64,000 nt of DNA from DAOQTX01 sp035340715. GTDB lineage: Bacteria; Bacteroidota; Bacteroidia; AKYH767-A; OLB10. Every line of letters starts with the position of its first letter. The first letter of the stretch is position 1. The stretch is from positions 1-64,000 of the forward strand of contig DAOQTX010000006.1 of assembly GCA_035340715.1 (NCBI GenBank), read 5' to 3'. The notes under the pieces were generated by a model. It saw only the letters and a list, made by a program, of their open reading frames with translations. It was not told where the DNA came from and searched no databases. Shown here piece by piece: positions 36,335-45,306 of this stretch. Both the position numbers and the translations under genes were made by a program.

Positions 36335-36928
36335 TTAACCCGCTTCGCTAACTACTTCTTCTACTTCGGGCATCAATTTTTTAAATAATGTTTCAATACC
36401 GGATTTAAGTGTAACCGTACTGGAAGGACATCCACTGCATGCACCTCGTAAGGTTAGGGTCAATACTCCATCTTTAAAAGATTTAAAATCGATTGCTCCA
36501 CCATCCGACTCTACAGCGGGTTTGATATATTCTTCAAGAAGCGAAACTATTTTTTGCTCTTGCTCACTCAAATCTTTTTTCTCCGCATCGTTATGGATCA
36601 CTGTTGGCTTTTGACTGAATACAGAAAGGTGCTGACTTAAATATTGTTTTATTACTTCACGCATAATTGAATTGATTTCATACCAATCCATTCCTTTTTG
36701 CTTAGTCAGTGTAATAAAATTTGCAGTAATAAAAACTTCAGTTATGCCAGAATAACTAAATAATTCAAGTGCCAAAGGAGATTCTAAAGCTTCTTCCTTG
36801 CTTTTATATTCAACCGAACCTTCTGCCAATAAAACTTTGCTACAAACAAACTTTAAGGTATCTGGATTTGGAGTTGCTTCCGCATACACTTCAATGGGTC
36901 TATTTCTTATTTGTTGATCCTTGTTCAT
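36335..36928 (-). CDS. nfuA: Nfu-type iron-sulfur cluster carrier
   Basis: 197 residues. The N-terminal Nfu_N domain (VYAEATPNPDTLKFVCSKVL) precedes a NifU-like C-terminal domain with the cluster-binding CxxC in LRGACSGCPSSTVTLKSGIE. Proteins of this build deliver Fe-S clusters to apoproteins. The sequence is intact and of usual length. Divergent from nadB, whose enzyme supplies iminoaspartate to the Fe-S enzyme NadA; the pairing may be coincidental. Confidence 0.92.
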   Translation of the reverse strand: MNKDQQIRNRPIEVYAEATPNPDTLKFVCSKVLLAEGSVEYKSKEEALESPLALELFSYSGITEVFITANFITLTKQKGMDWYEINSIMREVIKQYLSQHLSVFSQKPTVIHNDAEKKDLSEQEQKIVSLLEEYIKPAVESDGGAIDFKSFKDGVLTLTLRGACSGCPSSTVTLKSGIETLFKKLMPEVEEVVSEAG

Positions 36929-37037
36929 ACTTATCTAACCTTATCTGCTAACATTTTGTTCAAAAACAAAACAGATATATTTTGATTATGTTGTTTGTTA
37001 AACTCTGCATATTTATAAAAGCTATAATTTCTATGCC

Positions 37038-37066
37038 TTGAGTGGGACTTAGAAATACTACTTTTG
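37038..37066 (+). promoter_or_regulatory. Promoter of nadB
   Basis: TTG at 37038-37040, an 18-nt spacer and TACTTTTG at 37059-37066 match the Bacteroidota consensus. The start codon is 29 nt downstream of the -7 box. Confidence 0.55.
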
Positions 37067-37095
37067 TAAAGCCAAAGGTATGCTATTATTGTGTT

Positions 37096-38649
37096 ATGAG
37101 AAAAGAAACTGATTTTTTGGTCATTGGTTCAGGTATAGCCGGTTTGAGTTTCGCATTACGTGTTGCCCAATATGGACGTGTGCTTATTATAACAAAATCA
37201 AACGAAGATGAATCCAATACAAAATATGCTCAAGGAGGAATAGCAGCCGTATTTAATGAAAATGATAGCATTGAAAAGCATGTTGCCGATACCCTAGATT
37301 GCGGAGACGGCATGTGCGATACCGAGGTGGTTGAACTAGTTGTAAGAGAAGGAATAAACAGAGTAAATGATATTATAAAATGGGGGACAGAATTTGATAA
37401 ATCGAAAGAAGGTACTTACGATTTAGCTAAAGAAGGAGGGCATAGCGAGCATCGAGTATTGCATTACAAAGACTTAACCGGCTATCAAATAGAGACTAAG
37501 TTGTTGCAACAAATCGAAAAACACCCGCAGATTGAAATACTAACACATCATTTTGCCATTGACTTAATTACACAACACCATTTAGGAAAACTGGTAAAGA
37601 GAAGCACTGAAAATATAGAGTGTTATGGTGTTTATGCTTACGATATCAAAAATCATACGGTCGATACCATTTTATCCAAAATAACTTTGATGGCGAGTGG
37701 CGGAGCCGGATGTGTGTATCAAAACACCACCAATCCGATAATCGCCACAGGCGATGGTATTGCAATGGCATACCGAGCCAAAGCAAAGATTAGAGATATG
37801 GAGTTTATCCAGTTTCATCCAACTGCTTTGTACAACCCGGGTCAAGTTCCTGCATTCCTTATCTCAGAAGCCGTCAGAGGTTTTGGTGCCATATTAAAAA
37901 CCGCTTCTGGCAAGGAGTTCATGCATGATTATGACGAGCGTGGAAGCTTAGCGCCTAGAGACATTGTAGCACGAGCAATAGATAATGAGCTCAAAAAATC
38001 CGGTGAAGAATTTGTGCATTTGGATTGCCGACATCTCAAAAAAGATGAGTTTGTAAAACACTTCCCTACCATTCATCAAAAATGTTTATCAATTGGCATC
38101 GATCCTTTTGAGCAATGCATACCAGTAGTGCCTGCAGCACATTATGTGTGTGGTGGTATAGTAACCAATAAACATGCAGAAACAAGTATTAGAAATTTAT
38201 TTGCATCGGGCGAATGTGCAAGTACCGGTTTGCATGGAGCCAATCGTTTAGCATCAAACAGTTTGTTGGAAGCTTTGGTTTTTTCGCATCGTGCATCCAT
38301 CTTTGCTATTGAATCTGTAAAGAATATTAAGTTCAAAAATAACATACCCGATTGGGATGCCAGCGGTACACGGCAAGCGGAAGAAATGGTATTGATCACA
38401 TTTGCAAAACTTGAATTGCAAAGTTTGATGAGTAATTATGTGGGAATCGTACGATCCGACATTCGTTTGCAACGTGCATTCGACCGCCTGAAAATTTTAT
38501 ACGATGAACACGAACAACTCTATCACCGAACCATTGTTTCTGTGCAATTGTGTGAGTTGCGAAACCTTATTAATGTAGCCTACTTGATTGTAAAAAATGC
38601 AATGGAACGAAAAACCAATAAAGGATTGCATTATAGCATCGACAATTAA
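37096..38649 (+). CDS. nadB: L-aspartate oxidase
   Basis: 517 residues from ATG 37096. The FAD enzyme oxidises L-aspartate to iminoaspartate, the first step of bacterial NAD synthesis. The dinucleotide fold is FLVIGSGIAGLSFALR, followed by KYAQGGIAAV, GGHSEHRVLH, EFIQFHPTALYNPG and GECASTGLHGANRLASNSLL. The extra 18 residues available upstream overlap the promoter and are not conserved, which decides the start. An acyl-adenylate LuxE-family gene follows after 8 nt. NadA and NadC are not in this window. Confidence 0.95.
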   Translation: MRKETDFLVIGSGIAGLSFALRVAQYGRVLIITKSNEDESNTKYAQGGIAAVFNENDSIEKHVADTLDCGDGMCDTEVVELVVREGINRVNDIIKWGTEFDKSKEGTYDLAKEGGHSEHRVLHYKDLTGYQIETKLLQQIEKHPQIEILTHHFAIDLITQHHLGKLVKRSTENIECYGVYAYDIKNHTVDTILSKITLMASGGAGCVYQNTTNPIIATGDGIAMAYRAKAKIRDMEFIQFHPTALYNPGQVPAFLISEAVRGFGAILKTASGKEFMHDYDERGSLAPRDIVARAIDNELKKSGEEFVHLDCRHLKKDEFVKHFPTIHQKCLSIGIDPFEQCIPVVPAAHYVCGGIVTNKHAETSIRNLFASGECASTGLHGANRLASNSLLEALVFSHRASIFAIESVKNIKFKNNIPDWDASGTRQAEEMVLITFAKLELQSLMSNYVGIVRSDIRLQRAFDRLKILYDEHEQLYHRTIVSVQLCELRNLINVAYLIVKNAMERKTNKGLHYSIDN

Positions 38650-38657
38650 AAACTTTC

Positions 38658-39635
38658 ATGATTGCTCATTCTGATATTTTAAAAATTGCATCTGACAAGG
38701 AATTCAATTCTTTGGCTATGCAGCTGTTTAAATATCAATATCATCATGTGGATGTATATAAACAGTTTTGCGATGCGGTAAACAGAACACCTTCGGATGT
38801 AAATGATATCAATCAAATTCCATTTCTACCGGTTTCATTATTTAAATCATATGATGTCATTCAAAATAGAATCACAGATTACGATACAGTATTCTACTCC
38901 AGTGGAACGAGTGGTCAACTAAAAAGCAAACATATAGTTGCTGATTCAGATTGGTATAAGAAAGTAAGCTTAACCTGTTTTGAGTTGTTTTTTGGACCCA
39001 TATCGTCTTACCGCTTTATCGCCTTTCTGCCCTCCTATCTCGAACAGGATCATTCCTCTCTAGTGTTTATGGTCAAGTATTTTATGAGTTTATACCCTTC
39101 AAATAAGAGTCTTTTTACCCGTAGTGTCGAAGAAACGAAATTAGCACTCAGCAAGGCTTCTCCTCATACCACCATTCTATTGGGAGTCAGTTATGCACTG
39201 CTTGATTTAGCTGAAGCAAACATTAAATTTCCTTATAACATTATTGTAATGGAAACAGGAGGAATGAAAGGAAGACGAAAAGAAATGATTCGAACTGAAT
39301 TTCACCAAACATTAGAAAAAGCATTTAATGTGGGTGGCATATCTTCTGAATACGGAATGACCGAGTTGCTATCGCAAGCGTATTCACGAATGAATGGGAT
39401 TTTCAAATGCCCCCCTTGGATGAAGGTATTGATAAGAAATATTAACGATCCGTTTCATTATGTTGATCACGGACGAAGTGGTACTATAAATATCATCGAT
39501 TTGGCGAATGTTCATTCCTGTGCTTTTATTTCAACAGAAGATCTGGGCCGATCCTATATTGACGGAACTTTTGAAGTACTGGGTCGTTCAGATCATAGTG
39601 AAATAAGAGGTTGTAATTTGATGTATGAATTTTAA
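38658..39635 (+). CDS. LuxE-family acyl-protein synthetase-like enzyme
   Basis: 325 residues. The adenylate-forming motif FYSSGTSGQLKSKH lies near residue 80, and GGISSEYGMTELLSQAYS with DLGRSYIDGTFEVLGRSDHS marks the later conserved part. These match the LuxE/phenylacetate-CoA-ligase-like branch that activates acids as adenylates and passes the acyl group to a protein or thiol. Bioluminescence is not implied: no luxCDAB genes are present. Substrate unknown; many Bacteroidota encode one copy. It lies 8 nt after nadB and shares its operon. Confidence 0.8.
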   Translation: MIAHSDILKIASDKEFNSLAMQLFKYQYHHVDVYKQFCDAVNRTPSDVNDINQIPFLPVSLFKSYDVIQNRITDYDTVFYSSGTSGQLKSKHIVADSDWYKKVSLTCFELFFGPISSYRFIAFLPSYLEQDHSSLVFMVKYFMSLYPSNKSLFTRSVEETKLALSKASPHTTILLGVSYALLDLAEANIKFPYNIIVMETGGMKGRRKEMIRTEFHQTLEKAFNVGGISSEYGMTELLSQAYSRMNGIFKCPPWMKVLIRNINDPFHYVDHGRSGTINIIDLANVHSCAFISTEDLGRSYIDGTFEVLGRSDHSEIRGCNLMYEF

Positions 39636-39674
39636 AAAGCAATCGTTTTTAACCACCTTTACAAAAAAAACAAA

Positions 39675-39884
39675 ATGAGCAACCGAAGAAGGATTATCAT
39701 CATCACTATATCGGTATTGGCCGGAACACTTTTATCCTATTTTATAATCAAAATGAAACGAGGAGGTGCCGAATTAAGCCAAGCAGATCAGATATCAATA
39801 ATAGGAAATTTCATTATTTCTTTGGCGGTAATATTAGGTATTGGTTTTATTATTTTATGGAATAAAAACAAAAACGATTTATAA
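39675..39884 (+). CDS. Small two-helix membrane protein
   Basis: 69 residues. A basic start (MSNRRRIIII) leads into helix 1 (about 7-26). A short loop with KMKRGG follows, then helix 2 (about 45-62, IISLAVILGIGFIILW) and a charged end. It follows the LuxE-family gene by 39 nt on the same strand and ends 2 nt before the convergent tyrS stop. I do not recognise a family; the composition and position support a real membrane protein. Confidence 0.6.
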   Translation: MSNRRRIIIITISVLAGTLLSYFIIKMKRGGAELSQADQISIIGNFIISLAVILGIGFIILWNKNKNDL

Positions 39885-39886
39885 TC

Positions 39887-41164
39887 TTATTCGCAAATAA
39901 GGAGATAATAATTTTTCTTTCCTCTTTGTATCAATAAATACTTATTGTTGATTAATAAATCATCTTTAACTGTCATTTGATAATCCGCTATCTTCTCTTT
40001 ATTAATACTCACTCCACCACCTTGTATCATTTTTCTCGCTTCGCCTTTTGAAGGAAAAACCTGACTCTCGGCAGCCAACAAATCAATAACTCCAATGCCT
40101 TCGTTTAAATGGCTCTTACTAATGCTAAACATAGGAACACCTTCAAATACGGACAGCAGAACACTCTCCGGTATTTTTCGCAACGATTCAGCAGTGCCTT
40201 TGCCAAATAAAATATCACTGGCTTCTTTTGCATTGCTTAAATCTTCTTCTGAATGTACTCTGGCGGTCAACTCATCCGCCAATGTTTTTTGAAGCAATCT
40301 TTGTTCAGGTGCTTGTATATGTTGTTGTTCCAAAGCTTCAATTTCTTCTTGGCCTTTAAGCGAAAATATTCGAATGAAAGTTTTTACATCTTCGTCAGAA
40401 CTATTGATCCAAAACTGATAAAAATGATAGGGAGAGGTTCGGTTTGGATCCAACCAAATATTTCCACCTTCGGTTTTGCCAAACTTTGTTCCATCGGCTT
40501 TCTTAATTAAAGGTGTTGTGCAAGCGTAGGCTTCTCCATTCAATTTTCTTCTGATCAGTTCTGTCCCGGTAACTATATTTCCCCATTGATCAGACCCTCC
40601 CATTTGAAGTTTACAATTGTGGTGCTGATAGAGGTGCATGAAATCATATCCTTGTATGAGTTGATAACTAAACTCTGTAAAAGACATTCCTGTTTCCAAT
40701 CGGTTCTTCACTGAATCTTTTGCCATCATATAGTTCACACTTATGTGCTTTCCAATTTCACGAATAAATCCCAAAAAGGAATAGTCTTTAAACCAATCGT
40801 AGTTATTCACTATTACCGCAGCATTAGACGATGTATCAAAGTCCAAAAACTTTTCGAGTTGCTTCTTCTGACATTGCACATTGTGTTCAATACTATCGCT
40901 GTCTAATAAATTTCTCTCGGCTGATTTTCCACTCGGATCGCCCACCATACCGGTAGCGCCACCCACCAAGGCAATAGGCTTGTGACCCGCCCTTTGAAAA
41001 TGTGTTAAGGTCATCACCTGAACCAGGTTTCCTACGCCCAATGAATCGGCTGTTGGGTCGAATCCTATGTAACCGGACACAGAACCCGATCTTAAATGAT
41101 CTTCAGTTCCCGGTATTATATCCTGAAGCATGCCACGCCACTTCAGTTCTTCTATAAAATCCAT
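39887..41164 (-). CDS. tyrS: Tyrosyl-tRNA synthetase
   Basis: 425 residues from ATG 41164. It charges tRNA-Tyr. The first class I motif region is YIGFDPTADSLGVGNLVQ, the substrate region is YQLIQGYDFMHLY with QMGGSDQWGNI, and the KMSKS equivalent is KFGKTEGGN. A C-terminal S4 RNA-binding domain (EARKMIQGGGVSINKEKI) completes the protein. ATG 41164 is preferred over ATG 41188, since the additional eight residues are not part of the family. The stop lies 2 nt from the convergent small membrane protein gene. Confidence 0.96.
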   Translation of the reverse strand: MDFIEELKWRGMLQDIIPGTEDHLRSGSVSGYIGFDPTADSLGVGNLVQVMTLTHFQRAGHKPIALVGGATGMVGDPSGKSAERNLLDSDSIEHNVQCQKKQLEKFLDFDTSSNAAVIVNNYDWFKDYSFLGFIREIGKHISVNYMMAKDSVKNRLETGMSFTEFSYQLIQGYDFMHLYQHHNCKLQMGGSDQWGNIVTGTELIRRKLNGEAYACTTPLIKKADGTKFGKTEGGNIWLDPNRTSPYHFYQFWINSSDEDVKTFIRIFSLKGQEEIEALEQQHIQAPEQRLLQKTLADELTARVHSEEDLSNAKEASDILFGKGTAESLRKIPESVLLSVFEGVPMFSISKSHLNEGIGVIDLLAAESQVFPSKGEARKMIQGGGVSINKEKIADYQMTVKDDLLINNKYLLIQRGKKNYYLLICE

Positions 41165-41238
41165 ATCTATTTTTTTGTAAATATACATCCTTCACTTTAC
41201 ATGATGGCTTAATAATAGTTTGTTACTTTGCGCTCGAT

Positions 41239-42246
41239 ATGATATTGGTAACCGGTGGTACAGGTTTTTTAGGTGCACAACTAACATTCGATTTGGTGAA
41301 TGCCGGTAATCGAGTACGGATACCTGTTAGAAATCATTCCAAAAAAAGAAACCTGGAATTTGTTTTCAATAACAAAGAGGATTGGTCGTCTATGATTGAT
41401 TTTGTAGAGGCCGACTTGTCGGACATGCAATCGGTTCAGGAATTAGTAGATGGATGTGATCAAATTTATCATTGCGCTGCTCAGGTTAGTTTTCTTCCAA
41501 GCCAAGCTCAGAGCATGATACAGGCTAATGAAGAAATTACTGCCAATTTGGTCAATGCTCTTTTGGGACAAGAAAATGTTCGTCTTTGCCATGTTAGTTC
41601 AGTTGCTGCATTAGGAAGAAACGGATCTGGTGAAACTATTGATGAGAACAGTATTTGGAATAATGCCGGACATAATTCCAATTATGCCAAAAGTAAATAT
41701 GCAGCCGAAAGAGAAATATGGCGTGGCATTGCTGAAGGACTAAATGCATTTATCATTAATCCAAGTATCATTCTTGGCCCAGGTCATTATAAATCTATAG
41801 GCATGAGCTTTCAACGACAAGTTTGGAATGGTTTGGCATTTTACACCAAAGGCGCTAATAGCTTTTGTGATGTCCGCGATGTATCTAAAGCTATGATTTC
41901 TCTTATGAGTCAAAGCAATATAAATGGAAGATATATCATCGCATCGGCCAATGCAACATATCAGGACTTATTCAACACCATTGCACAAGAATTGAATAAA
42001 AAGAAAGCTGCTATCTTCATACCACCCATCTTAAACCCATTCATTGTAAGTATAGAAAAAATCAGAACTTCGATCAGTGGAACAAAGCCTTTAATTACAA
42101 AAGAAACTGCCCGCACTGCATCAGAAAAATATTATTACAAAAACGATAAGATAAAGTCTGCAGTTGATTTCGATTTCTTACCGCTCCAAAAAACACTACA
42201 GGAAAGTTGTAAGAGTTTTTTAAATCAAATGAGTGCTATTGTCTAA
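41239..42246 (+). CDS. NAD-dependent epimerase/dehydratase family protein
   Basis: 335 residues. An extended short-chain dehydrogenase with the cofactor motif VTGGTGFLGAQL at the N-terminus, the active-site YAKSKYAAERE (Tyr-x-x-x-Lys), and SSVAALG before it. The C-terminal half is more variable, so the substrate cannot be assigned. It resembles dihydroflavonol-4-reductase-like members common in Bacteroidota more than sugar-nucleotide epimerases. It is divergent from tyrS and overlaps the convergent DUF4296 gene by 11 nt. Confidence 0.85.
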   Translation: MILVTGGTGFLGAQLTFDLVNAGNRVRIPVRNHSKKRNLEFVFNNKEDWSSMIDFVEADLSDMQSVQELVDGCDQIYHCAAQVSFLPSQAQSMIQANEEITANLVNALLGQENVRLCHVSSVAALGRNGSGETIDENSIWNNAGHNSNYAKSKYAAEREIWRGIAEGLNAFIINPSIILGPGHYKSIGMSFQRQVWNGLAFYTKGANSFCDVRDVSKAMISLMSQSNINGRYIIASANATYQDLFNTIAQELNKKKAAIFIPPILNPFIVSIEKIRTSISGTKPLITKETARTASEKYYYKNDKIKSAVDFDFLPLQKTLQESCKSFLNQMSAIV

Positions 42247-42601
42247 TTGTGTGTGCCTGTCGTTGAGTAATTTCATTCAGCACTTGTTCATAAATTAAAC
42301 TGTATTGGGCCGGCCGTGCGGTATAATAGCGAAAGGAAGCATCAAATTGTTCGCGGTTAATTTTATGCTTGTCAAACACAAATTTATAGTAGCTGATAGC
42401 TGCATTTTCAGGGTTCTTACTTTTTAAGTTGTTCATGATGAAAGCTGTTTCCGCCAAATGCACATCCGTTAATATTTGAATCATTTCATCTTCTGCAATA
42501 ATTCCTTCGGGCAATTCTTCATTCTTATTGCTGCATGAATGAAGCAATAAACAAATGATCAAAATGTGCAGCAACGCTTTAGTTGATTTCCGAATTTGCA
42601 T
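42236..42601 (-). CDS. DUF4296 lipoprotein
   Basis: 121 residues from ATG 42601. A lipoprotein signal (LHILIICLLLHSC) places the acyl Cys at about residue 23. EDEMIQILTDVHLAETAF is the conserved core of DUF4296, a Bacteroidota-restricted family of unknown function. The longer start at 42631 would spoil the signal peptide. Confidence 0.82.
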   Translation of the reverse strand: MQIRKSTKALLHILIICLLLHSCSNKNEELPEGIIAEDEMIQILTDVHLAETAFIMNNLKSKNPENAAISYYKFVFDKHKINREQFDASFRYYTARPAQYSLIYEQVLNEITQRQAHTIRQ

Positions 42602-42670
42602 GATGCGAAGATATTTTATAATTCCATACAATTTAAATGCAAGTACAACAGAGCCCTTAAACGAAAATTA

Positions 42671-42678
42671 TATATTTG
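42671..42678 (+). promoter_or_regulatory. -7 element of the PIG-L/microprotein/symporter operon
   Basis: TATATTTG matches TAnnTTTG and ends 16 nt before the ATG at 42695. No TTG is seen at -33. Confidence 0.45.
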
Positions 42679-42694
42679 AATAAACTCGAATACG

Positions 42695-45181
42695 ATGTTA
42701 AAGAAAATTTTAGTGTGTAGTATTTTAATCCTTCATAGTTCAATGTTTGCTTCTTGGGCACAATCTACACATACAGGGAAAATAAAACAGAAACTTCATA
42801 AACTGAACACCCTTGGTACGGTACTATATATTGCCGCGCACCCCGATGATGAAAACACGCGTTTGCTTTCATATTTCGCCAATGAAAGAAAGTACATTAC
42901 AGCCTACCTTTCGCTCACCAGAGGTGATGGAGGTCAAAATTTAATTGGTAATGAATTGGGCGATGGATTGGGAATTATACGAACCAATGAATTGATGGCA
43001 GCCCGATCAGTGGACGGTGCAGAGCAATATTTTACCCGAGCGGTAGATTTCGGATATAGTAAAACACCGGAAGAGTCGTTGGAAATATGGAACCATGATT
43101 CTGTTTTAAGTGATGTGGTTTATATTATTCGTAAACTAAAACCCGATATCATCATTACCCGATTCCCCAGCAATGGAGATGGGGGTCATGGTCACCATAC
43201 GGCAAGCGCATTACTTGCCGAAGAAGCTTTTGATCTTAGTAACGACTCTATGGTTTTTCCCAATCATTTTAGTTTAGCTGAGGTATGGCAAAGTCATCGT
43301 TTATTTTGGAATGTCTTTAGAGCTAAAAAAGAAGATTTGGAAGGCAAAGACGATGTAACATTTTTGGACATCGGCACTTACAATCGCTTGTTAGGTATTT
43401 CGTATGGAGAAATGGCAAGTGAGAGCAGAAGTATGCACAAGAGTCAGGGTTTTGGCGTGTCAAAACAACGCGGCACACAAAAAGATTATCTCAAGTTGTT
43501 AAAAGGCAAACCATTTGAAACTGATGCCTTCTCGGACATAAATACTACCTGGGGAAGATTGCAGAATGGAGACAAAATCACTTCTTTGATAAATGATGTG
43601 ATAAAATTGTTTGATGAAGAAAATCCTGCCTCAATTATTCCTCAACTCATCAATATTAAAAAACAAATTGCTCAAAACATCAATGATGAACATTGGAAAA
43701 AAATAAAACTCAAAGAAGTGGATGAGCTTATTTACGATTGCGGTGGCTTTTTTATTGAAGCATTGAATAGTGCTTATCAGGTCAGTAGTGGTGATAGTAT
43801 GGCTTTGAGTGTAAATTTCATTCATCGCAGTCAGGAGAAGATTGTTTTAAAAAAGATACATTCAACCTTATTGGATACTCCTGTTATTGTAAACACTGAA
43901 TTGAATGCCAATGAAATGATGAGTAAGGTGTTTGGCGCCATTTGTAAAGCAAATGTTCCCTTTTCGAACTCTTACTGGTTGCGCGAAGCACACAATGGTT
44001 CTTTATTCACAAATGATGATTTATCTATTCGGGGCGATGCTTTAAATTCAGACTTACCAAAATGCCGGATCGAATTTTCAATTAATGATATGGATTTTAC
44101 ACTGGAACGCAACATTCAATACAAATGGGTTGATCCGGTAAGAGGAGAACTGTATCGATCGCTCGAAGTAGTTGCTCCTATTGATATTCAACCTGCATCC
44201 AATCAAATTTTTATAAAGCAGCAAGACCACAAAAAGATTAGAATAACACTACAAAACAAAAGCAGCAACAATAGCGGGCGCCTATATCTGCAACAAGATT
44301 TAAACTTTGAAATTACTCCTGAATTTTATGAATATTCATTTAAAGAAATGGATGAAAGAAAAACATTTGAGTTTAGTATAAAAGCAAATTCAATTAGTAC
44401 AAACGGATTTGCTCATGCTTTTGTTCGACAAGGAAATCAAGAATATACTACATCAATTTCTCATATTGAGTATGACCATATTCCAATTCAAATAACACAA
44501 CAAGCTGCCACTATTCAATTGATAAAGGTGGATGCGAATATGCCTCCGCTGCAGATTGGCTATATAGAAGGCGCAGGCGATAAAATTCCAGATGTGTTGA
44601 CGGCATTAGGATATAACATAAAAATGATCACGCAAGAAAATTTATCCTATGCGGACATAAAAATGTTTGATGTAGTCATTACCGGCATACGTGCTTACAA
44701 TTCGAATTCCAAAATGGCTGTGTACCAACCTGTATTAATGGAATACGTTTCAAAAGGAGGACGTATGCTCGTACAATACAATACATTGAACTTTCTCAGT
44801 AATTTGATAACAGACCTTGGCCCCTATCCATTTTCGATTTCAAGAAAACGAGTTACCGAAGAAGATGCCTTGGTTTTAGCTATTGACTCTTCAAGTGTTT
44901 TGTTGAATTACCCAAATAAAATAACTCCGTCCGATTTCGAGGGTTGGATTCAAGAGCGTGGTTTATATTTTGCCGATAAATATCAAAACCATTACAAAAC
45001 TCTCTTCTCGATGAATGACAAAAATGAAGATGCATTGGAAGGAAGTTTGATCTATACCCCTTATGAAAAAGGCATGTTTATATATACCGGCCTTTCATTT
45101 TTCAGACAATTACCTGCCGGTAACAGTGGAGCAATTAATCTATTTATAAATCTTATTACTCCTGAAAAAAGGAAAAGATGA
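42695..45181 (+). CDS. Secreted PIG-L family deacetylase with C-terminal amidotransferase-like domain
   Basis: 828 residues with a signal peptide (about 1-22). The PIG-L deacetylase domain (about 35-290) has the zinc motif YIAAHPDDENTR and GDGGHGHHTASALLAEEAF. This family removes N-acetyl groups from GlcNAc-type substrates. A beta-rich middle part and a C-terminal GATase/ThuA-like domain (about 610-825, from YIEGAGDKIPDVLTALGYNI to FFRQLPAGNSGAINLFINL) follow. The stop overlaps the start of a 42-residue microprotein (ATGA). With the symporter downstream, the enzyme could release a periplasmic amino sugar for import; this is inference. Confidence 0.87.
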   Translation: MLKKILVCSILILHSSMFASWAQSTHTGKIKQKLHKLNTLGTVLYIAAHPDDENTRLLSYFANERKYITAYLSLTRGDGGQNLIGNELGDGLGIIRTNELMAARSVDGAEQYFTRAVDFGYSKTPEESLEIWNHDSVLSDVVYIIRKLKPDIIITRFPSNGDGGHGHHTASALLAEEAFDLSNDSMVFPNHFSLAEVWQSHRLFWNVFRAKKEDLEGKDDVTFLDIGTYNRLLGISYGEMASESRSMHKSQGFGVSKQRGTQKDYLKLLKGKPFETDAFSDINTTWGRLQNGDKITSLINDVIKLFDEENPASIIPQLINIKKQIAQNINDEHWKKIKLKEVDELIYDCGGFFIEALNSAYQVSSGDSMALSVNFIHRSQEKIVLKKIHSTLLDTPVIVNTELNANEMMSKVFGAICKANVPFSNSYWLREAHNGSLFTNDDLSIRGDALNSDLPKCRIEFSINDMDFTLERNIQYKWVDPVRGELYRSLEVVAPIDIQPASNQIFIKQQDHKKIRITLQNKSSNNSGRLYLQQDLNFEITPEFYEYSFKEMDERKTFEFSIKANSISTNGFAHAFVRQGNQEYTTSISHIEYDHIPIQITQQAATIQLIKVDANMPPLQIGYIEGAGDKIPDVLTALGYNIKMITQENLSYADIKMFDVVITGIRAYNSNSKMAVYQPVLMEYVSKGGRMLVQYNTLNFLSNLITDLGPYPFSISRKRVTEEDALVLAIDSSSVLLNYPNKITPSDFEGWIQERGLYFADKYQNHYKTLFSMNDKNEDALEGSLIYTPYEKGMFIYTGLSFFRQLPAGNSGAINLFINLITPEKRKR

Positions 45182-45306
45182 AAAAGAAGAAAGATCCTGA
45201 ATTGCCTTCTTTCATTTCCGGATGGAAACAAATGTACTTTATAGTAGTTCTGAATTTAGCATTGCTTATTCTTTTGTTTTACTTTTTTACTAAATATTTC
45301 GAATGA
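45178..45306 (+). CDS. 42-residue single-helix membrane microprotein
   Basis: A short frame from ATG 45178 to TGA 45304-45306 begins MKKKKDPELPSFISGWKQMY, followed by one membrane helix (VVLNLALLILLFYFFTKYF). It overlaps the upstream PIG-L gene (ATGA at 45178-45181) and the downstream symporter gene (ATGA at 45303-45306). Both overlaps indicate translational coupling, which strongly supports a real gene despite its size. The Lys-rich start and GWKQMY resemble the beginning of small subunits that accompany some transporters, though no named family is recognised. A role as a symporter accessory subunit is proposed from position only. Confidence 0.75.
   Translation: MKKKKDPELPSFISGWKQMYFIVVLNLALLILLFYFFTKYFE

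Noticed and set aside
38658..39635. Bioluminescence gene luxE
   Set aside because: Only the adenylating family matches; no luxC, luxD, luxA or luxB is present.
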